From Erigeron canadensis (taxonomy: Eukaryota; Streptophyta; Magnoliopsida; Asterales; Asteraceae): a stretch of DNA of 64,000 nucleotides. Position 1 is the stretch's first letter; every line of letters starts with the position of its first letter. This document shows, in pieces, positions 47,695-59,690 of this stretch. Position numbers and translations under genes: made by a program. A model generated the notes under the pieces. The model made no database searches. It saw only the letters and a program-made list of their open reading frames with translations, and was not told where the DNA came from. The stretch spans positions 35,384,645 through 35,448,644 of the forward strand of contig NC_057763.1 of assembly GCF_010389155.1 (NCBI RefSeq). The letters run 5' to 3'.

Positions 47695-48548
47695 AATCTG
47701 TTGTTTCAGTATTTGGATAAGGGATATTGAAAACAATTTATATTTTCTATAATGAAATAAAGGACTTGATATATTTGATTTCATTCAATATTAAATTGTG
47801 TCATATATTTACATGTTTAATCCTTGAATATTTTATTTAATATTTTTATATATTATTAAATATTCTAAATTGTCCATTGTCGATTAATTATATGGGAATA
47901 TAATTAAACGAAGACAAATGTGAGTGATTGGTTATATTCTTGGAATATGTAATGGATGGTTCCCACCAAACTCACATGATATCCATAGTGGATGCATATC
48001 AGAATACCCCACTAACGAATTATCACTTTATGGATCGTCGTCATTAAGTGAAATTCGTAAATGGTTACTTTTATTGATCCTTTGACTTGAGATACAAGTA
48101 GGTCAGCATGTATGAATCTCACTTACTAGATGTAGTTCTAACTCACCTGAATAAGGGAGTACATAAAGGGCTATTTTCAGAAAGCGTCGTGAAATATGAT
48201 GACTGACACGTGTAGTCAATATAGGATTTGTTCCTTTAATTTAAAAGTTGAAACATGATACCATTTGGCGCCCTCATTAGGACTAATTAAGATGTTTGCA
48301 TGGCCGTACCCAAATAAATCCAGATGGTTCTCGATTATATTTGGTAATCATTAATTAGTGATAGAATGAGAAACATAATTGTTAAATTATGAAATGACCT
48401 TGATCCATATTCATAAGGTATCTGAACAAATTGATAATAAATGCCTTAACTATTTAAAACTATACTTAAATGTTTTCGGGAGCATTGGCGTGTTGCTAGA
48501 CGCTAACCAATGTTATTACCTTCATTTGTTACGAGCTCAAGTGGGAGC
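47695..48548 (+). other. copia 3' untranslated region and polypurine tract
   Basis: No open frame of note. The polypurine-type AAGTGGGAGC abuts the right LTR at 48549. Confidence 0.75.
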
Positions 48549-49238
48549 TGTTAGAATATGATCACGTAAAATGAACATATGTCTGAAAAGTATTTAAGCC
48601 TACGGGGTCACACCTCAACGTGAATGTAACTATAATTAATTAATATATTAAATGTAATTTATTAATTAATTTGATCACGAAAAACTAACGGTCATCTGTT
48701 AAATGTTAATAGTTAACGGTACTTAACTGACGGACTTAACGGAGGAGACAATTGTGATTAAATGAAAAATTAAGAAACCCTCTAGAAGCTTCCTAGAGGG
48801 GGACGGCCAAAACATAAGGATTTTTAGAAAACCCTAAACTTGTTTTTCAAGTTAAACTTTGGCTATAAATACAAACCTTTTTCTTAAGTTTTTCATACAC
48901 ACAATTATTAAGGTTTTCTAAAACCCTAAAATTCTCTCCTCCTCCCTCTCTCTTGGCTTCGGCCGTTCCTCACAAAAACAAAGGGTTTCGGGTTTTGTTT
49001 GGTTCGTGTGAAAGGGTATTAACAAAGGGTTGTTTGTTCGTGATCAAGTACTAGCATACGTACGTTCCAACGTTGTGTGTGCAATCGTAGAGAGGTTATT
49101 TTAAACCTTGTTCTTGTTTTAATCTCTCCAATATAAGGTACATATTCTATACTTTGGTTAATTAATTAAACTGTATAGATCTTGTCTTCCGTTGCATGCT
49201 TTGTGATTTGATTCGATAAATAGTTATATAACCCAACA
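48549..49238 (+). repeat. copia right LTR
   Basis: 690 bp, collinear with the left LTR without large gaps. Most differences are single substitutions, with a small cluster near the 3' end (ATTCGATAAAT versus GTTGTGATAAT). Confidence 0.95.
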
Positions 49239-49239
49239 C

Positions 49240-49396
49240 AAAATTCATTTATTTATGGCATTGGAATAGAGGTTCCCTAGCATCCTCAACCTTCACCAGT
49301 CCAAAATGTAGTACAACAAAATTCAATTATTTATGGCATTGGAATAGGAGTTCCCTAGCATCCTCAGCCTTCATCAGTTCAATATGCAGTACAAGC
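49240..49396 (+). repeat. two 78-bp exon-like repeats
   Basis: A 78-bp unit occurs at 49240 and 49318. The period is a multiple of three, and both copies read YGIGIxVP-stop-HPQPSxVQ in the same frame, each with one TAG where CAG (Gln) would be expected. A GAAG|GTAACC donor follows. This may be a decayed exon with a 26-residue internal repeat. The copia target site lies at its left edge. The family is not recognised. Confidence 0.45.
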
Positions 49397-50368
49397 AACA
49401 AAAAGCGAAGGTAACCTGCAAATTTAAACAAAACAAAAGAAACAATAAGTTTACATAAGATGCGAAATGTTCTGATCCTACTTCAAGTTGTAGTTAGAAA
49501 ATTAGTAATGCAAAATGTGACCAACAAATCAGATGATCAATGCACCTACAGGTATTACATCAAGACTCATGAGACTATCCAAGTGGTAAGGGGACACACA
49601 AGTGCTCATAGGTGAAAATGTTTTGAACGGAAAAAGAGATTCAAGCCAATTTGACAACTAAACAAGCACAAGGCACAGACATCATCGAATACAAGCTCTC
49701 GTTTTGATTGAACAATAAGCTTGTCTATATCATGGAAACATTGTAAAATGACATTGTTGAGTCCCATCATGATTATCGTAGGATCAAAACAAACATAATG
49801 TTGGCTGATAATCAAATTGTTTTCCAAACAAGCACAAGTCATGATATGTACAATTTTACTCTAGCCAAAGACCCAAATGTTGAGCAAAAGTATTGTACCA
49901 TTTTGTAATTGTTGAGCCGTCATCTAGATTATAGACCCATATTGGTGAATACTAACAAGTTTAGGGACTTACAATTGATGCCAAAGAACTACAACAAATG
50001 CACATCGGAAGATATATTTAGAAGTGACTATAAGCACACTTAGCCCTATGAATTCGAGAATGAAAAAAAAAAAGAGGCAAATCATAAAAAAGCTTATCAT
50101 TGGTTATACACGAATATCAGCCCAGACATCCTGGTTTCATCGTTTGAACCCAAACTTTCTTCACAAATGTTACATATTTCACTTGTACTTCATTCTAGTT
50201 ATACTCCGTGTTTTTTAAAGTAGGAATTACTTTGAATTGTGTACATCTTATTTGTTGTTTTCTGGTATATAAAGTTAGAAGTATTAGCCAGCTTGTCAAG
50301 TTTCACCCTCCCACATTTTTTGAATGATACATCAAAAATAGGTTGTTGTACTGGCTGAACCTTATGAG
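49397..50368. other. intergenic DNA between copia and solo LTR
   Basis: AT-rich sequence with no supported gene. A minus-strand frame at 49842-49606 has no recognisable domain. Confidence 0.4.
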
Positions 50369-51071
50369 GAACTTGTTGGAATATGATCACGTAAAATGAA
50401 CGTATGTCCGAAAAGTATATAAGCCTACGGGGTCACACCTCAACGCGAATGTAACTATAAATTGATTAATATATTAAATGTAGTTTATTAATTAATTTGA
50501 TCACGAAAAACTAACGGAGGTTCGTTAAAAGAGTTAAAAGTTAACGGTACTTAATTAACGGACTTAACGGAGAAGAGTTGGAATTAGGAAACCCCTCTAG
50601 AATGTTCTTGGGGGGGGGGGGGGGGGGGGGACGGTCGACCAAAGGGTTCTAAAACCCTCAAGACTTGGCCATTAAGTTTCATAAGCCTATAAATAGAAGC
50701 CTAGGTTAATTGTTTTTCACACACAATTAATTAGGTTTTCTAAAACCCTAAAAATCTCTTCTCTCCTCCTCTCTCTTGTTTCGGTCGACTACCACAAGAA
50801 AACAAAGGGTTTTTGGGTTTTGTTTGGGTCGAAATTCAAGAGCAAAAACAAAGGGTTGTTCGGTTCGTGATCAAGTACTAGCATACATACGTTCCAACAT
50901 TGAGTGTGCAATCGTAGAGAGGTTAAGTTAAACCTTGTTCTTATCTTCAATCTCTCCATTATAAGGTACAAATTCTATACTTTGGTTAATTAATTAAACT
51001 ACATAGATCTTGTTTTCCGTTGCGTGCTTTGTGATTTGTTGTGATAATTAGTTATATAACCCAACAGAACT
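50369..51071 (+). mobile_element. solo LTR of a related copia family
   Basis: A 693-bp LTR (50374-51066), clearly related to the 690-bp LTRs upstream but more diverged. It is flanked by a perfect 5-bp duplication GAACT (50369-50373 and 51067-51071). A perfect duplication around a single LTR indicates recombination between the two LTRs of one insertion. A run of 20 G lies at 50611-50630, where the other LTRs have a short G tract. Confidence 0.92.
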
Positions 51072-51150
51072 CCTTAACATGATGGAGATATAGGATGATA
51101 AGGCTATTATACGACAAAATATGTTTCTCAACATCATATCAGAGTTGCAG

Positions 51151-51642
51151 TTATATGAGAGGCTTTTGGATCGAACAAAACATTTGAAGGTGTGGATTAG
51201 CTATGCAAAGTTTGAAGCATCTGCCATGGAAGAGGCAAAAGAACAGGAAGATCTACCTGAAAATGTCCTCAATGAGCAGAGGAAACTTTGCATTGAGCGT
51301 GCCAGAACTGTATTTGAAAATGCAATAAACTATTATAGAACATCTGAGCTGAAAGATGAGAGAGCCATGTTACTTGAGGAGTGGCTAAATATGGAAAGCA
51401 CTTTTGGTGATTTGGGTGACAGAGAGCTGGTGCGTGTCAAACTTCCCAAGAAACTAAAAAAGAAAAGGCAATTAGAGATGAATGATGGTCCTTCTGGGTA
51501 TGACGAATACATTGACTACATATTCCCAGAAGAATCGGAAGCGTCAAATTTAAAAATTTTAGACCAAGCATACAAGGTAAGACTAGGTGTGACTAAGCAG
51601 AAGGTTCATGAGAAGATGATGATTCAGATTAGTCACACCTAG
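51151..51642 (+). pseudogene. CRNKL1: Crooked-neck/CLF1 (CRNKL1) last-exon fragment, copy A
   Basis: After a GTTGCAG acceptor the frame reads LYERLLDRTKHLKVWISYAK, then ERARTVFENAINYY, LLEEWLNMESTFGDLGD and KLPKKLKKKRQLE, ending NLKILDQAYK. This is the C-terminal HAT-repeat part of CRNKL1/CLF1, a tetratricopeptide-like scaffold of the NineTeen spliceosome complex. Only the last exon is present. Near the end the expected lysine-rich tail is replaced by a 24-nt inverted copy of downstream sequence. The rest of the gene is absent, so this is a fragment; transcription is unknown. Confidence 0.85.
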
Positions 51643-51652
51643 TCTTACCTTG
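51573..51652. repeat. 24-nt perfect inverted repeat (templated inversion)
   Basis: CAAGGTAAGACTAGGTGTGA... (51573-51596) is the exact complement of 51629-51652, with a 32-nt spacer. Copy B of the exon (53640-53720) has the downstream arm (with one change) but ordinary sequence at the upstream position. The upstream arm is therefore new, and was probably copied from the downstream arm by template switching. Confidence 0.85.
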
Positions 51653-51674
51653 CCTCCACATTAATTTAGTGATA

Positions 51675-53205
<1,531 letters not shown>

Positions 53206-53225
53206 TATATTGAAGAACCAGACAG

Positions 53226-53690
53226 CTATACGAGAGGCTTTTGGATCGAACAAAACATTTGAAGGTATGGATCAGCTATGCAAAGTTTGAAGCATCTGCC
53301 ATGGAAGAGGCAAAAGAACAGGAAGATCTACATGAAGATGTCCTCAATGAGCAGAGGAAACTTTGCATTGAGCGTGCCAGAATTGTATTTGAAAATGCAA
53401 TTAACTATTATAGAACATCTTAGCTGAAAGATGAGAGAGCCATGTTACTTGAGGAGTGGCTAAATATGGAAAGCACTTTTGGTGATTTGGGTGACAGAGA
53501 GATGGTGCGTGTCAAACTTCCCAAGAAACTAAAAAAGAAAAGGCAATTAGAGATGAATGATGGTCCTTCTGGGTATGAGGAATATATTGACTACATATTC
53601 CTGGAAGAATCGGAAGCGTCAAATTTAAAAATTTTAGAGCAAAGCATACAAATGGAAGCAGCAGAAGAAGCAGAAGGTTCATGAGAAGAC
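53226..53690 (+). pseudogene. CRNKL1: Crooked-neck/CLF1 last-exon fragment, copy B
   Basis: Nearly identical to copy A. It starts after an AGACAG acceptor, with YERLLDRTKHLKVWISYAK. A premature TAG lies at 53421-53423, inside RTSELKDERA. A small insertion near 53640 shifts the frame before the C-terminus. It is broken by both lesions. Confidence 0.88.
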
Positions 53691-53884
53691 GATGATTCAG
53701 ATTAGTCACACCTAGTCTTACCCTGCCTCCCCATTCAGTATCTAGTCTAGTTTCATGGTTGTTGAGCTCTAATCAGTTTGGATCGTCATCTTCCTGGTAT
53801 CTCAATTAGAAAGACTACAAGCTTAAGGGAATTTATCAGTAAAGTTAATATCTTCACATGGTATGTTTTTTACGAAGGCCTTAT

Positions 53885-54085
53885 CTTCAGATCGGTTCAT
53901 GTTGTTGCGATCCAAGCTAAGAGTCGCACAACGGCCTTAGCTTGAGGGGACGTATTAAGATAGTATTAGTTTACATATTATTAGTTTCCATGTATTAGGT
54001 TAGTAGACTCTATAAATATAACCTCTTGTAATCCTCATTATCATAATTCAATACAATAACCTACAAGATTTTTGATGTTACACCT
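53885..54085 (+). mobile_element. LTR-retrotransposon 3' end remnant
   Basis: A purine tract, AGCTTGAGGGGA (about 53940-53952), is followed by LTR-like sequence with a TATA motif (CTATAAATATAACC, near 54010) and a TTACA end near 54082. It is unrelated to the copia LTRs above. No coding part remains. Confidence 0.4.
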
Positions 54086-54530
54086 ATTTCATCACAATGT
54101 ATGTAACATTCAATAGTCCGAACTACACTTAACAAGAAAAGCCATCAATGAACAAGACATATGGATCTGTATTTCCCATTTTTCATGTACTTCAGCTATC
54201 TAAGACAGAATCAAGTCATCCATTGTCTACATTTCAAGAATATCAGCTATCAAAAACAGAATCAAATATTCTGAAGTCACAAAACGCATGGTTTATACGA
54301 TAAAAGAAAGCACAGCCACTAAAACATCATATTGTGAGTCAGAAATTCTTCCACACCTAAAGCATATAGCTTGTTACGACTATTTGTAGATGATTCGTAT
54401 AACCAGTGTCATCATCATTATTACCATCCTAACTCTTCAAAATATAGTAGAAGATGCACTGATGCAGCGACTACAGGAAACCTGGTTTAGGACCACATGG
54501 GTCTCAAATAACAAACAAACTGACAAAAGT
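54086..54530. other. 3' flank of the basic-protein gene
   Basis: Probably includes the 3'UTR of the minus-strand gene. No other gene is supported. Confidence 0.4.
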
Positions 54531-55079
54531 CTAAACGGACTGAAGCCTCCTTTTCCTGCTACTTGCTCGAGTTCCAGTTCCAGCACCAGCTCCATCCTTA
54601 TCTGTGTCATCTTTTTTCCTTCCCTTAAGTCTCTTACACACTTCCTCTGTATCTGCTTCCAAACCTTCAGAAACATCACTTGTTTTGGCCATTCCTTTGC
54701 GTTTTTTGTTAGCGTTTGCTGATTCAGACTCCAAAGCAACATCCACCTCCCTCACTTTGCTTCCTGACCTTAGAGAATAATGACTAATGACAACATTATC
54801 TTTCCATCCTCCCATGCCTCTTTTAGCAGATTCCTTTATTGTAATTCCTTTAGCTTTTTGTGTTATCGACTCCACCTCATCCTTAATCGGACTATCCTTC
54901 ATTCTCTGAATTTTGAGTTCCACCTCATCAATAGCCGGACTATCCTTTTTGCTCTGCTTCTGCTTTTTAGCTTCCACGGGCCTCTTACCTCTGGCTTTTT
55001 CCTTGGCCAGATCTGCACCAGATCTTAACTCTCGCAGTGTGTTTTTCTTCTCTCCGCTGTCAGTATCGTCTGAGTCCAT
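54531..55079 (-). CDS. basic, Lys/Ser-rich protein of unknown function
   Basis: A 182-residue open frame, ATG at 55079, with highly charged composition. It has several putative nuclear signals (NKKRKG, RLKGRKK, SRKRRLQ). A duplicated motif occurs at residues 46-54 (DSPAIDEVE) and 62-70 (DSPIKDEVE). LRSG occurs twice (18-21 and 103-106). A glycine/alanine/threonine patch (GAGAGTGTRAS) precedes the basic C-terminus. No catalytic domain or membrane segment is seen. Codon structure and the upstream splice signals support a real gene. A nuclear or chromatin-associated role is only a guess from composition. Confidence 0.6.
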   Translation of the reverse strand: MDSDDTDSGEKKNTLRELRSGADLAKEKARGKRPVEAKKQKQSKKDSPAIDEVELKIQRMKDSPIKDEVESITQKAKGITIKESAKRGMGGWKDNVVISHYSLRSGSKVREVDVALESESANANKKRKGMAKTSDVSEGLEADTEEVCKRLKGRKKDDTDKDGAGAGTGTRASSRKRRLQSV

Positions 55080-57100
55080 TTTCTTCCAACACTTTCTTTA
55101 CTATTATGAAAAAATCTTGAATTTTTATTGAAACAGCTTGAACCACTATTATTCCTGAAACAGTACTAAGGATCGTAAGAAGTTGAAGAAACAAATAAAG
55201 CATGAATTATAAGAACATGAGATGAAATATAAATGTAGAATGAAAGCACACAGTTATGGAATCAAAGCAGATCAAGCAATTGAACTGCGTAAAACATATT
55301 ATACCCCAAACATTTCAAGTATCTGCATAACGTGGCAACGAAAATTGGGAATCGCTAATATGCATTAGTAAAGAAAGACACAGAGAATTAATGATAGTGG
55401 ATTAAGATCTTCATTAACATCTAATGGCAAATTCAGGATTCCTAAAAGAGCGACAAACAACAAAATAACACAGAAAGCAAGACTACGATTAGTACAGAAA
55501 TAGAGTGCTTATGCTATGGATGCCGAATGAATGTAGCTTTAGTAGATTACCAACAGTGGAAGATCAAATGCTCGATATTAACAGTGAATCAATGTTGCTG
55601 GAAGTATTATTCGGTATTTCCTTACAGAGATCGTTCGTTATAATTCCTTTGGATAAAGATAGCTAAAAACAAGAATTAGAAAACAGTAAGAGTTTTTATA
55701 TGCAGAAACTTAAAAGATACTCAACAAACTAAAACTTATAATAGGATCTCAACTTAGATAAACCACTGACAAACATAAAACATGATGGATAAAAGAATCA
55801 GAGTCCAATAAAGAAACTGCAGAATGGATGTAACACCGTAAAGTTTTCAAGTAGTGACAAAGAATGCAGAAAAGATATCAAAATGCCTAAAAATCTTCAT
55901 TAGCATTTTAATAAGCAGCAACGGTTAATCAAATATCTTAATAACTACTATATCTTCAAACTATTTTAAAACCTTCGTATTTAAGATGATGTTGATGTCA
56001 ATTAAGCCTAAAATTTACTGAAAAATACCAACTATAAAAACGTTTTCTCTGCCTAAAATTCACATAGAAAGAGAATACGAAAGGTTGATCCTGGAAATAT
56101 GAGGATTACATGTTATGTGGTCTTAGACATTGGATTTGAAAACTGAGAATTGAAATCCTAACTGCAAATATTTTTTTAATTCTTGATCATTGAACATTTA
56201 AATCCTATATCAAACTGCTACTGTATAGTAAATGAAACTCAAATGTCCAAGATTCATCATCTTGGTCAAATTTTGAACACCAAATCGGGTCAACAATCCA
56301 AATAAACATTGTTATTACCCAAAAAGATTCATGTATCTGCGCGCAGAATATGCCTACGGTAATTAAATAACACAAGTAACATACTGGTAACGATGAACGT
56401 AGAAAGGAAATCAGAACGGGTCAACAACATGTTCATTTTCACAAAAATCTCACAAAATCCAATCAGAACTACAAATTCTCAATCCATATATTCAATATTT
56501 CTGAAAGAGTCCAAAACAAAAAGGAAAAACTTATTAAACTACTCTAAAACAAAACTGAATTTATGAAATTATGAATCCATATAGAAATCGAAAGCCAGGA
56601 CACGAAATTCAAACAACATAACATTATGCAAGTAATTGATCAAGAAAAGTAGAGAGATCGAGTACCTGCCGATCCTACAGATGACGATTAAATGTAGCAG
56701 TCTTATATCGCCAACATTTCCAAATCGAACTCTCCAAGTATATATATGTTGTATCTTGCATTATCAAAGAAACATTCGTGTCAGTTATATAAACAGAATA
56801 TATATATAGATATAGATATAGATATAAAGATTATTCAATTAAACAAGAATAATGAAAATAGATCAGAGTTGAGAGATAGTATTGATTACCTGTGATTGAA
56901 GAATGAAAGAATGTAACTGCAACAGTTGAAGATTTTATATATACTGTGAATTGTAACAGAACGTATATATATCTATATGTATTTACAGTTATTAGATGTA
57001 AGTATATGTGTGATGTATTTGAGGGGGGAAGAAAGAAAGAAAGAGTGTGAGTGGGGGGCGGTTATGTCAGTTACAAACGGTCTAACAGAATTTAGAGCGG
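55080..57100 (-). promoter_or_regulatory. probable 5'UTR introns and promoter of the basic-protein gene
   Basis: Minus-strand donors ATCACAG|GTAATC (exon end 56890) and CGGCAG|GTACTC (exon end 56666), and a GTTTCAG acceptor near 55162, could splice a leader to the ATG at 55079. The interval has no coding frame. A (TATAGA)n-like tract lies at 56805-56825. The model rests on splice motifs only. Confidence 0.35.
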
Positions 57101-58164
57101 GAAATCTAGTTACTGTATATTGATTTGTACACGTGGACTACACCCGTTGAATCTTCTAGAAGCACACCAGTCAAGCCTTGGGCTTTGTACACTTTTGGTC
57201 TATACTTTTACAGTTTTACCTCTTAATTTTCACTTTTATTGACACACTTTTGATTTGAAGGGTATATCAGAATAATTTTGAAAAGTTTTGTACACGTGGA
57301 TCACTATGGGTCGGGAGTGGGATATTCGGCATATATGTGACCACGATACGAAAAGTAATTATGTTATTTCATTTTTTTTCTAAACTACATCTATCGATAT
57401 GTATGCTAAATTTATTTAATTTAATGTGCGATTACTTTTTTTTCTTTAATTATGTTGAAGTTTTTATCTAATAAGTGAAACAGAAATCTCTATTAACTAA
57501 CTATACTTTTAATTGAAAGCAACTATGTTTCTTGTTAAGAAAATATGTTTCTAACAAAATAAGCATTTAGCAAAATTATCAAAGGAAGAATGGTGATGGT
57601 GCTGTTTTTTGTTTGATAGAAAACCACATCATATACTAATTTTTTTAATTCATTAAATACAAAAAAAAAAAAAAAAAAAAAAACAAAAAAAAAAACAAAA
57701 ATTGTATATTGATTTTCTAGTAACTCTTTAGTCGCCCTTGTGGCCTTGTTAACGTTGCCAAACTTTTGGGTGTTATTCGGTACTTCAACTTCTGAAACAC
57801 CAAAAAGGTCCATGTTAAATAAAAACTTGGACTTTGTTGTTCAAGTCTCGTGGATTTGGCCATATAGGCACCATTGTTTAAGGAGTAGATTTCCTGTTCT
57901 TCACACGTCTCTTCATAGTAGGTGCCTAATTTACATGGATTTAGAACGATATTATTAGTCTGACCAAGGAAATGATAATTTTTTCCTTGATTAGACTCCG
58001 ACGTTAAAATAACTATATAATGAATGAATAGTGATGAAATAATGATAGAAATAAAGTATATAATGGGTGAATAGTGATCGACTGTCTTAATTGTGATGAC
58101 TTTGATTGTTGCTTCCTTTTATATACATTTTTCATATAAACTAGGCAATTGAATATAAATTAAA
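57101..58164. other. intergenic; A-rich tract at 57660-57705
   Basis: No gene is supported. The A-rich run may mark a retroposon tail, but no recognisable retroelement body precedes it. Confidence 0.4.
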
Positions 58165-58470
58165 CTAGTTTTGTATCCGCACGATGTGGCGGGACATAGG
58201 AAAAAAAGCTGGTTAATTTGGAGAGGGAATAGGGAATTTAAAAGGGTAAAATAGGGAATTTAAAGGTAGAGTATTTAATTTGGAGATGGGTAGTTTGTTT
58301 ATATAGAGAGTATATTAAAAGGGTAAAATAGGGAATTTAAAGGTAGAGTGTTTAATTTGGAGATGGGTAGTTTGTTTATATAGGGAGTATATTAAAATGG
58401 TAAAATAAGGAATTTAAAGGTAGAGTGTTTAATTTGGAGAAGGGTAGTTTGTTTATATAGAGAGTATAGA
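58165..58470 (-). mobile_element. non-autonomous Helitron with three 77-bp repeats
   Basis: On the minus strand it starts TCTATACTCTCTATATAAAC near 58470. It ends with the hairpin CCGCCACATCGTGCGG, then ATACAAAA and CTAG (58165) before a T. The interior is three tandem units with an exact 77-bp period (TAGTTTGTTTATATAG at 58291, 58368 and 58445). Each unit ends in a near copy of the 5' terminus. Confidence 0.65.
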
Positions 58471-59690
58471 TAGAAATAAAAAAAACACTCTAACACAACT
58501 CATGGATGCAACCACCGATGGCTTCAATATGAGCGGACCACTAGCCACACCCAATGGAGTTGCCTGGTGGTGATGGTGAAAACAGGCCGGCCACGAGTGC
58601 CACATGGTGACACCGCAACTCTGCTAGAGCTCTTATTGAACTACTTCCGGTGTTCGTTTGGTAGTACGTTACCACTACACCTTGTTAAAGAACCTATGTT
58701 CCCCGTGCACTTTCCAAAGTTGAAACGTAAATTTCATTTTAAGTTTTCTGAACAATGAAAAATAGATTAATGATATTCATTTTCACAAGTTGAATTTCTC
58801 ATCGAATACGGGTCATAACACAAATCACAAGTAATTTCACTACTTTAGGACTGTCCCAATGTAGACCCACCCACTACAAGACAAAATCAGGTTAAATCAA
58901 GACCAGTAATTTCAAATAAACAGTCATCCATCAAGATAAGATAACTGATTTACATGTATATATGCGTGTTGTGATTGGTGAAGCATCAATTTTTTGTTCT
59001 CCGGTCACATGTTTAACAGTTGAAAGCAGCCAACTGCCAGTATATATGAAGTCTGACCAATTCCAGAATGCCTAGTCAGCATTTTTAAGGTCCAACACAC
59101 CAACAGACAAAAGATCTTGGTGTTCTGGCCTGCTGGGTCCTTGTTTGTCTTCTTATCATGCCTTTTACATAATTTATTGCTTAATAGATTGCAAGATCTA
59201 TGCAGTTCATCAAACAAATCGCCTTTTTCAAACACATACAAAAAAAATACTCGTAGTACTAAATAATAAAATACTGTTTTTCAGGTAAATGATTTTAAAA
59301 ATCACATATAAATTGGGGGAATATAATTAGAATTGAAAGGCCAAAAGTAAATTAGTTCATGTCACGTTTGCACAATAAAAGAATATAAAAAATTAACGAC
59401 TTCAAAACAGAAACATTCATAATTCAGATTGCAGCTAACTTATATATGCAGGATCAAGATATATGGCTAAGATTCATATCTTTTCTCATTTTTCATTCTT
59501 CAAATCAAAATTTGATAATATCAGAAGTTACTACATCCTAAATTAAATGATTATAAAAACCACAAAAAAAAAAAAAAAAAGAGTCTAACTAAGAGTTGCT
59601 TTGATTCGTCTTCATTAAAATAAATTTGGTAAATTAATGACTTAAGTTTGTCTCAATCGTATACGTTTAGAAACTTCAGTTGTTTACAGC
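58471..59690. other. intergenic; 3' flank of guanylate kinase
   Basis: AT-rich sequence with homopolymer A at about 59563-59580. Open frames at 58567-58758 and 59241-59005 have no recognisable domains. Confidence 0.4.

Larger units (their letters stand above)
40445..49243 (+). mobile_element. Ty1/copia LTR retrotransposon, complete but inactive
   Basis: It is bounded by a perfect 5-bp target duplication, CAAAA (40445-40449 and 49239-49243). LTRs of 690 bp each start TGTTAG and end AACA. They differ at roughly 20 positions by eye (about 3%), so the insertion is not very recent. A primer-binding site, TGGTATCACGAGCC, follows the left LTR, similar to the initiator-Met tRNA end. A purine tract ending GTGGGAGC precedes the right LTR. 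Domain order is gag, protease, integrase, reverse transcriptase, RNase H, which is the copia order. An in-frame stop, a frameshift, a second stop, an inserted hAT-type element and a 3' disruption inactivate the coding region. Confidence 0.95.

Noticed and set aside
58165..58470. CRISPR-like array (regular 77-bp period)
   Set aside because: The whole unit repeats, with no unique spacers, in a plant nuclear context, and the segment has Helitron ends.
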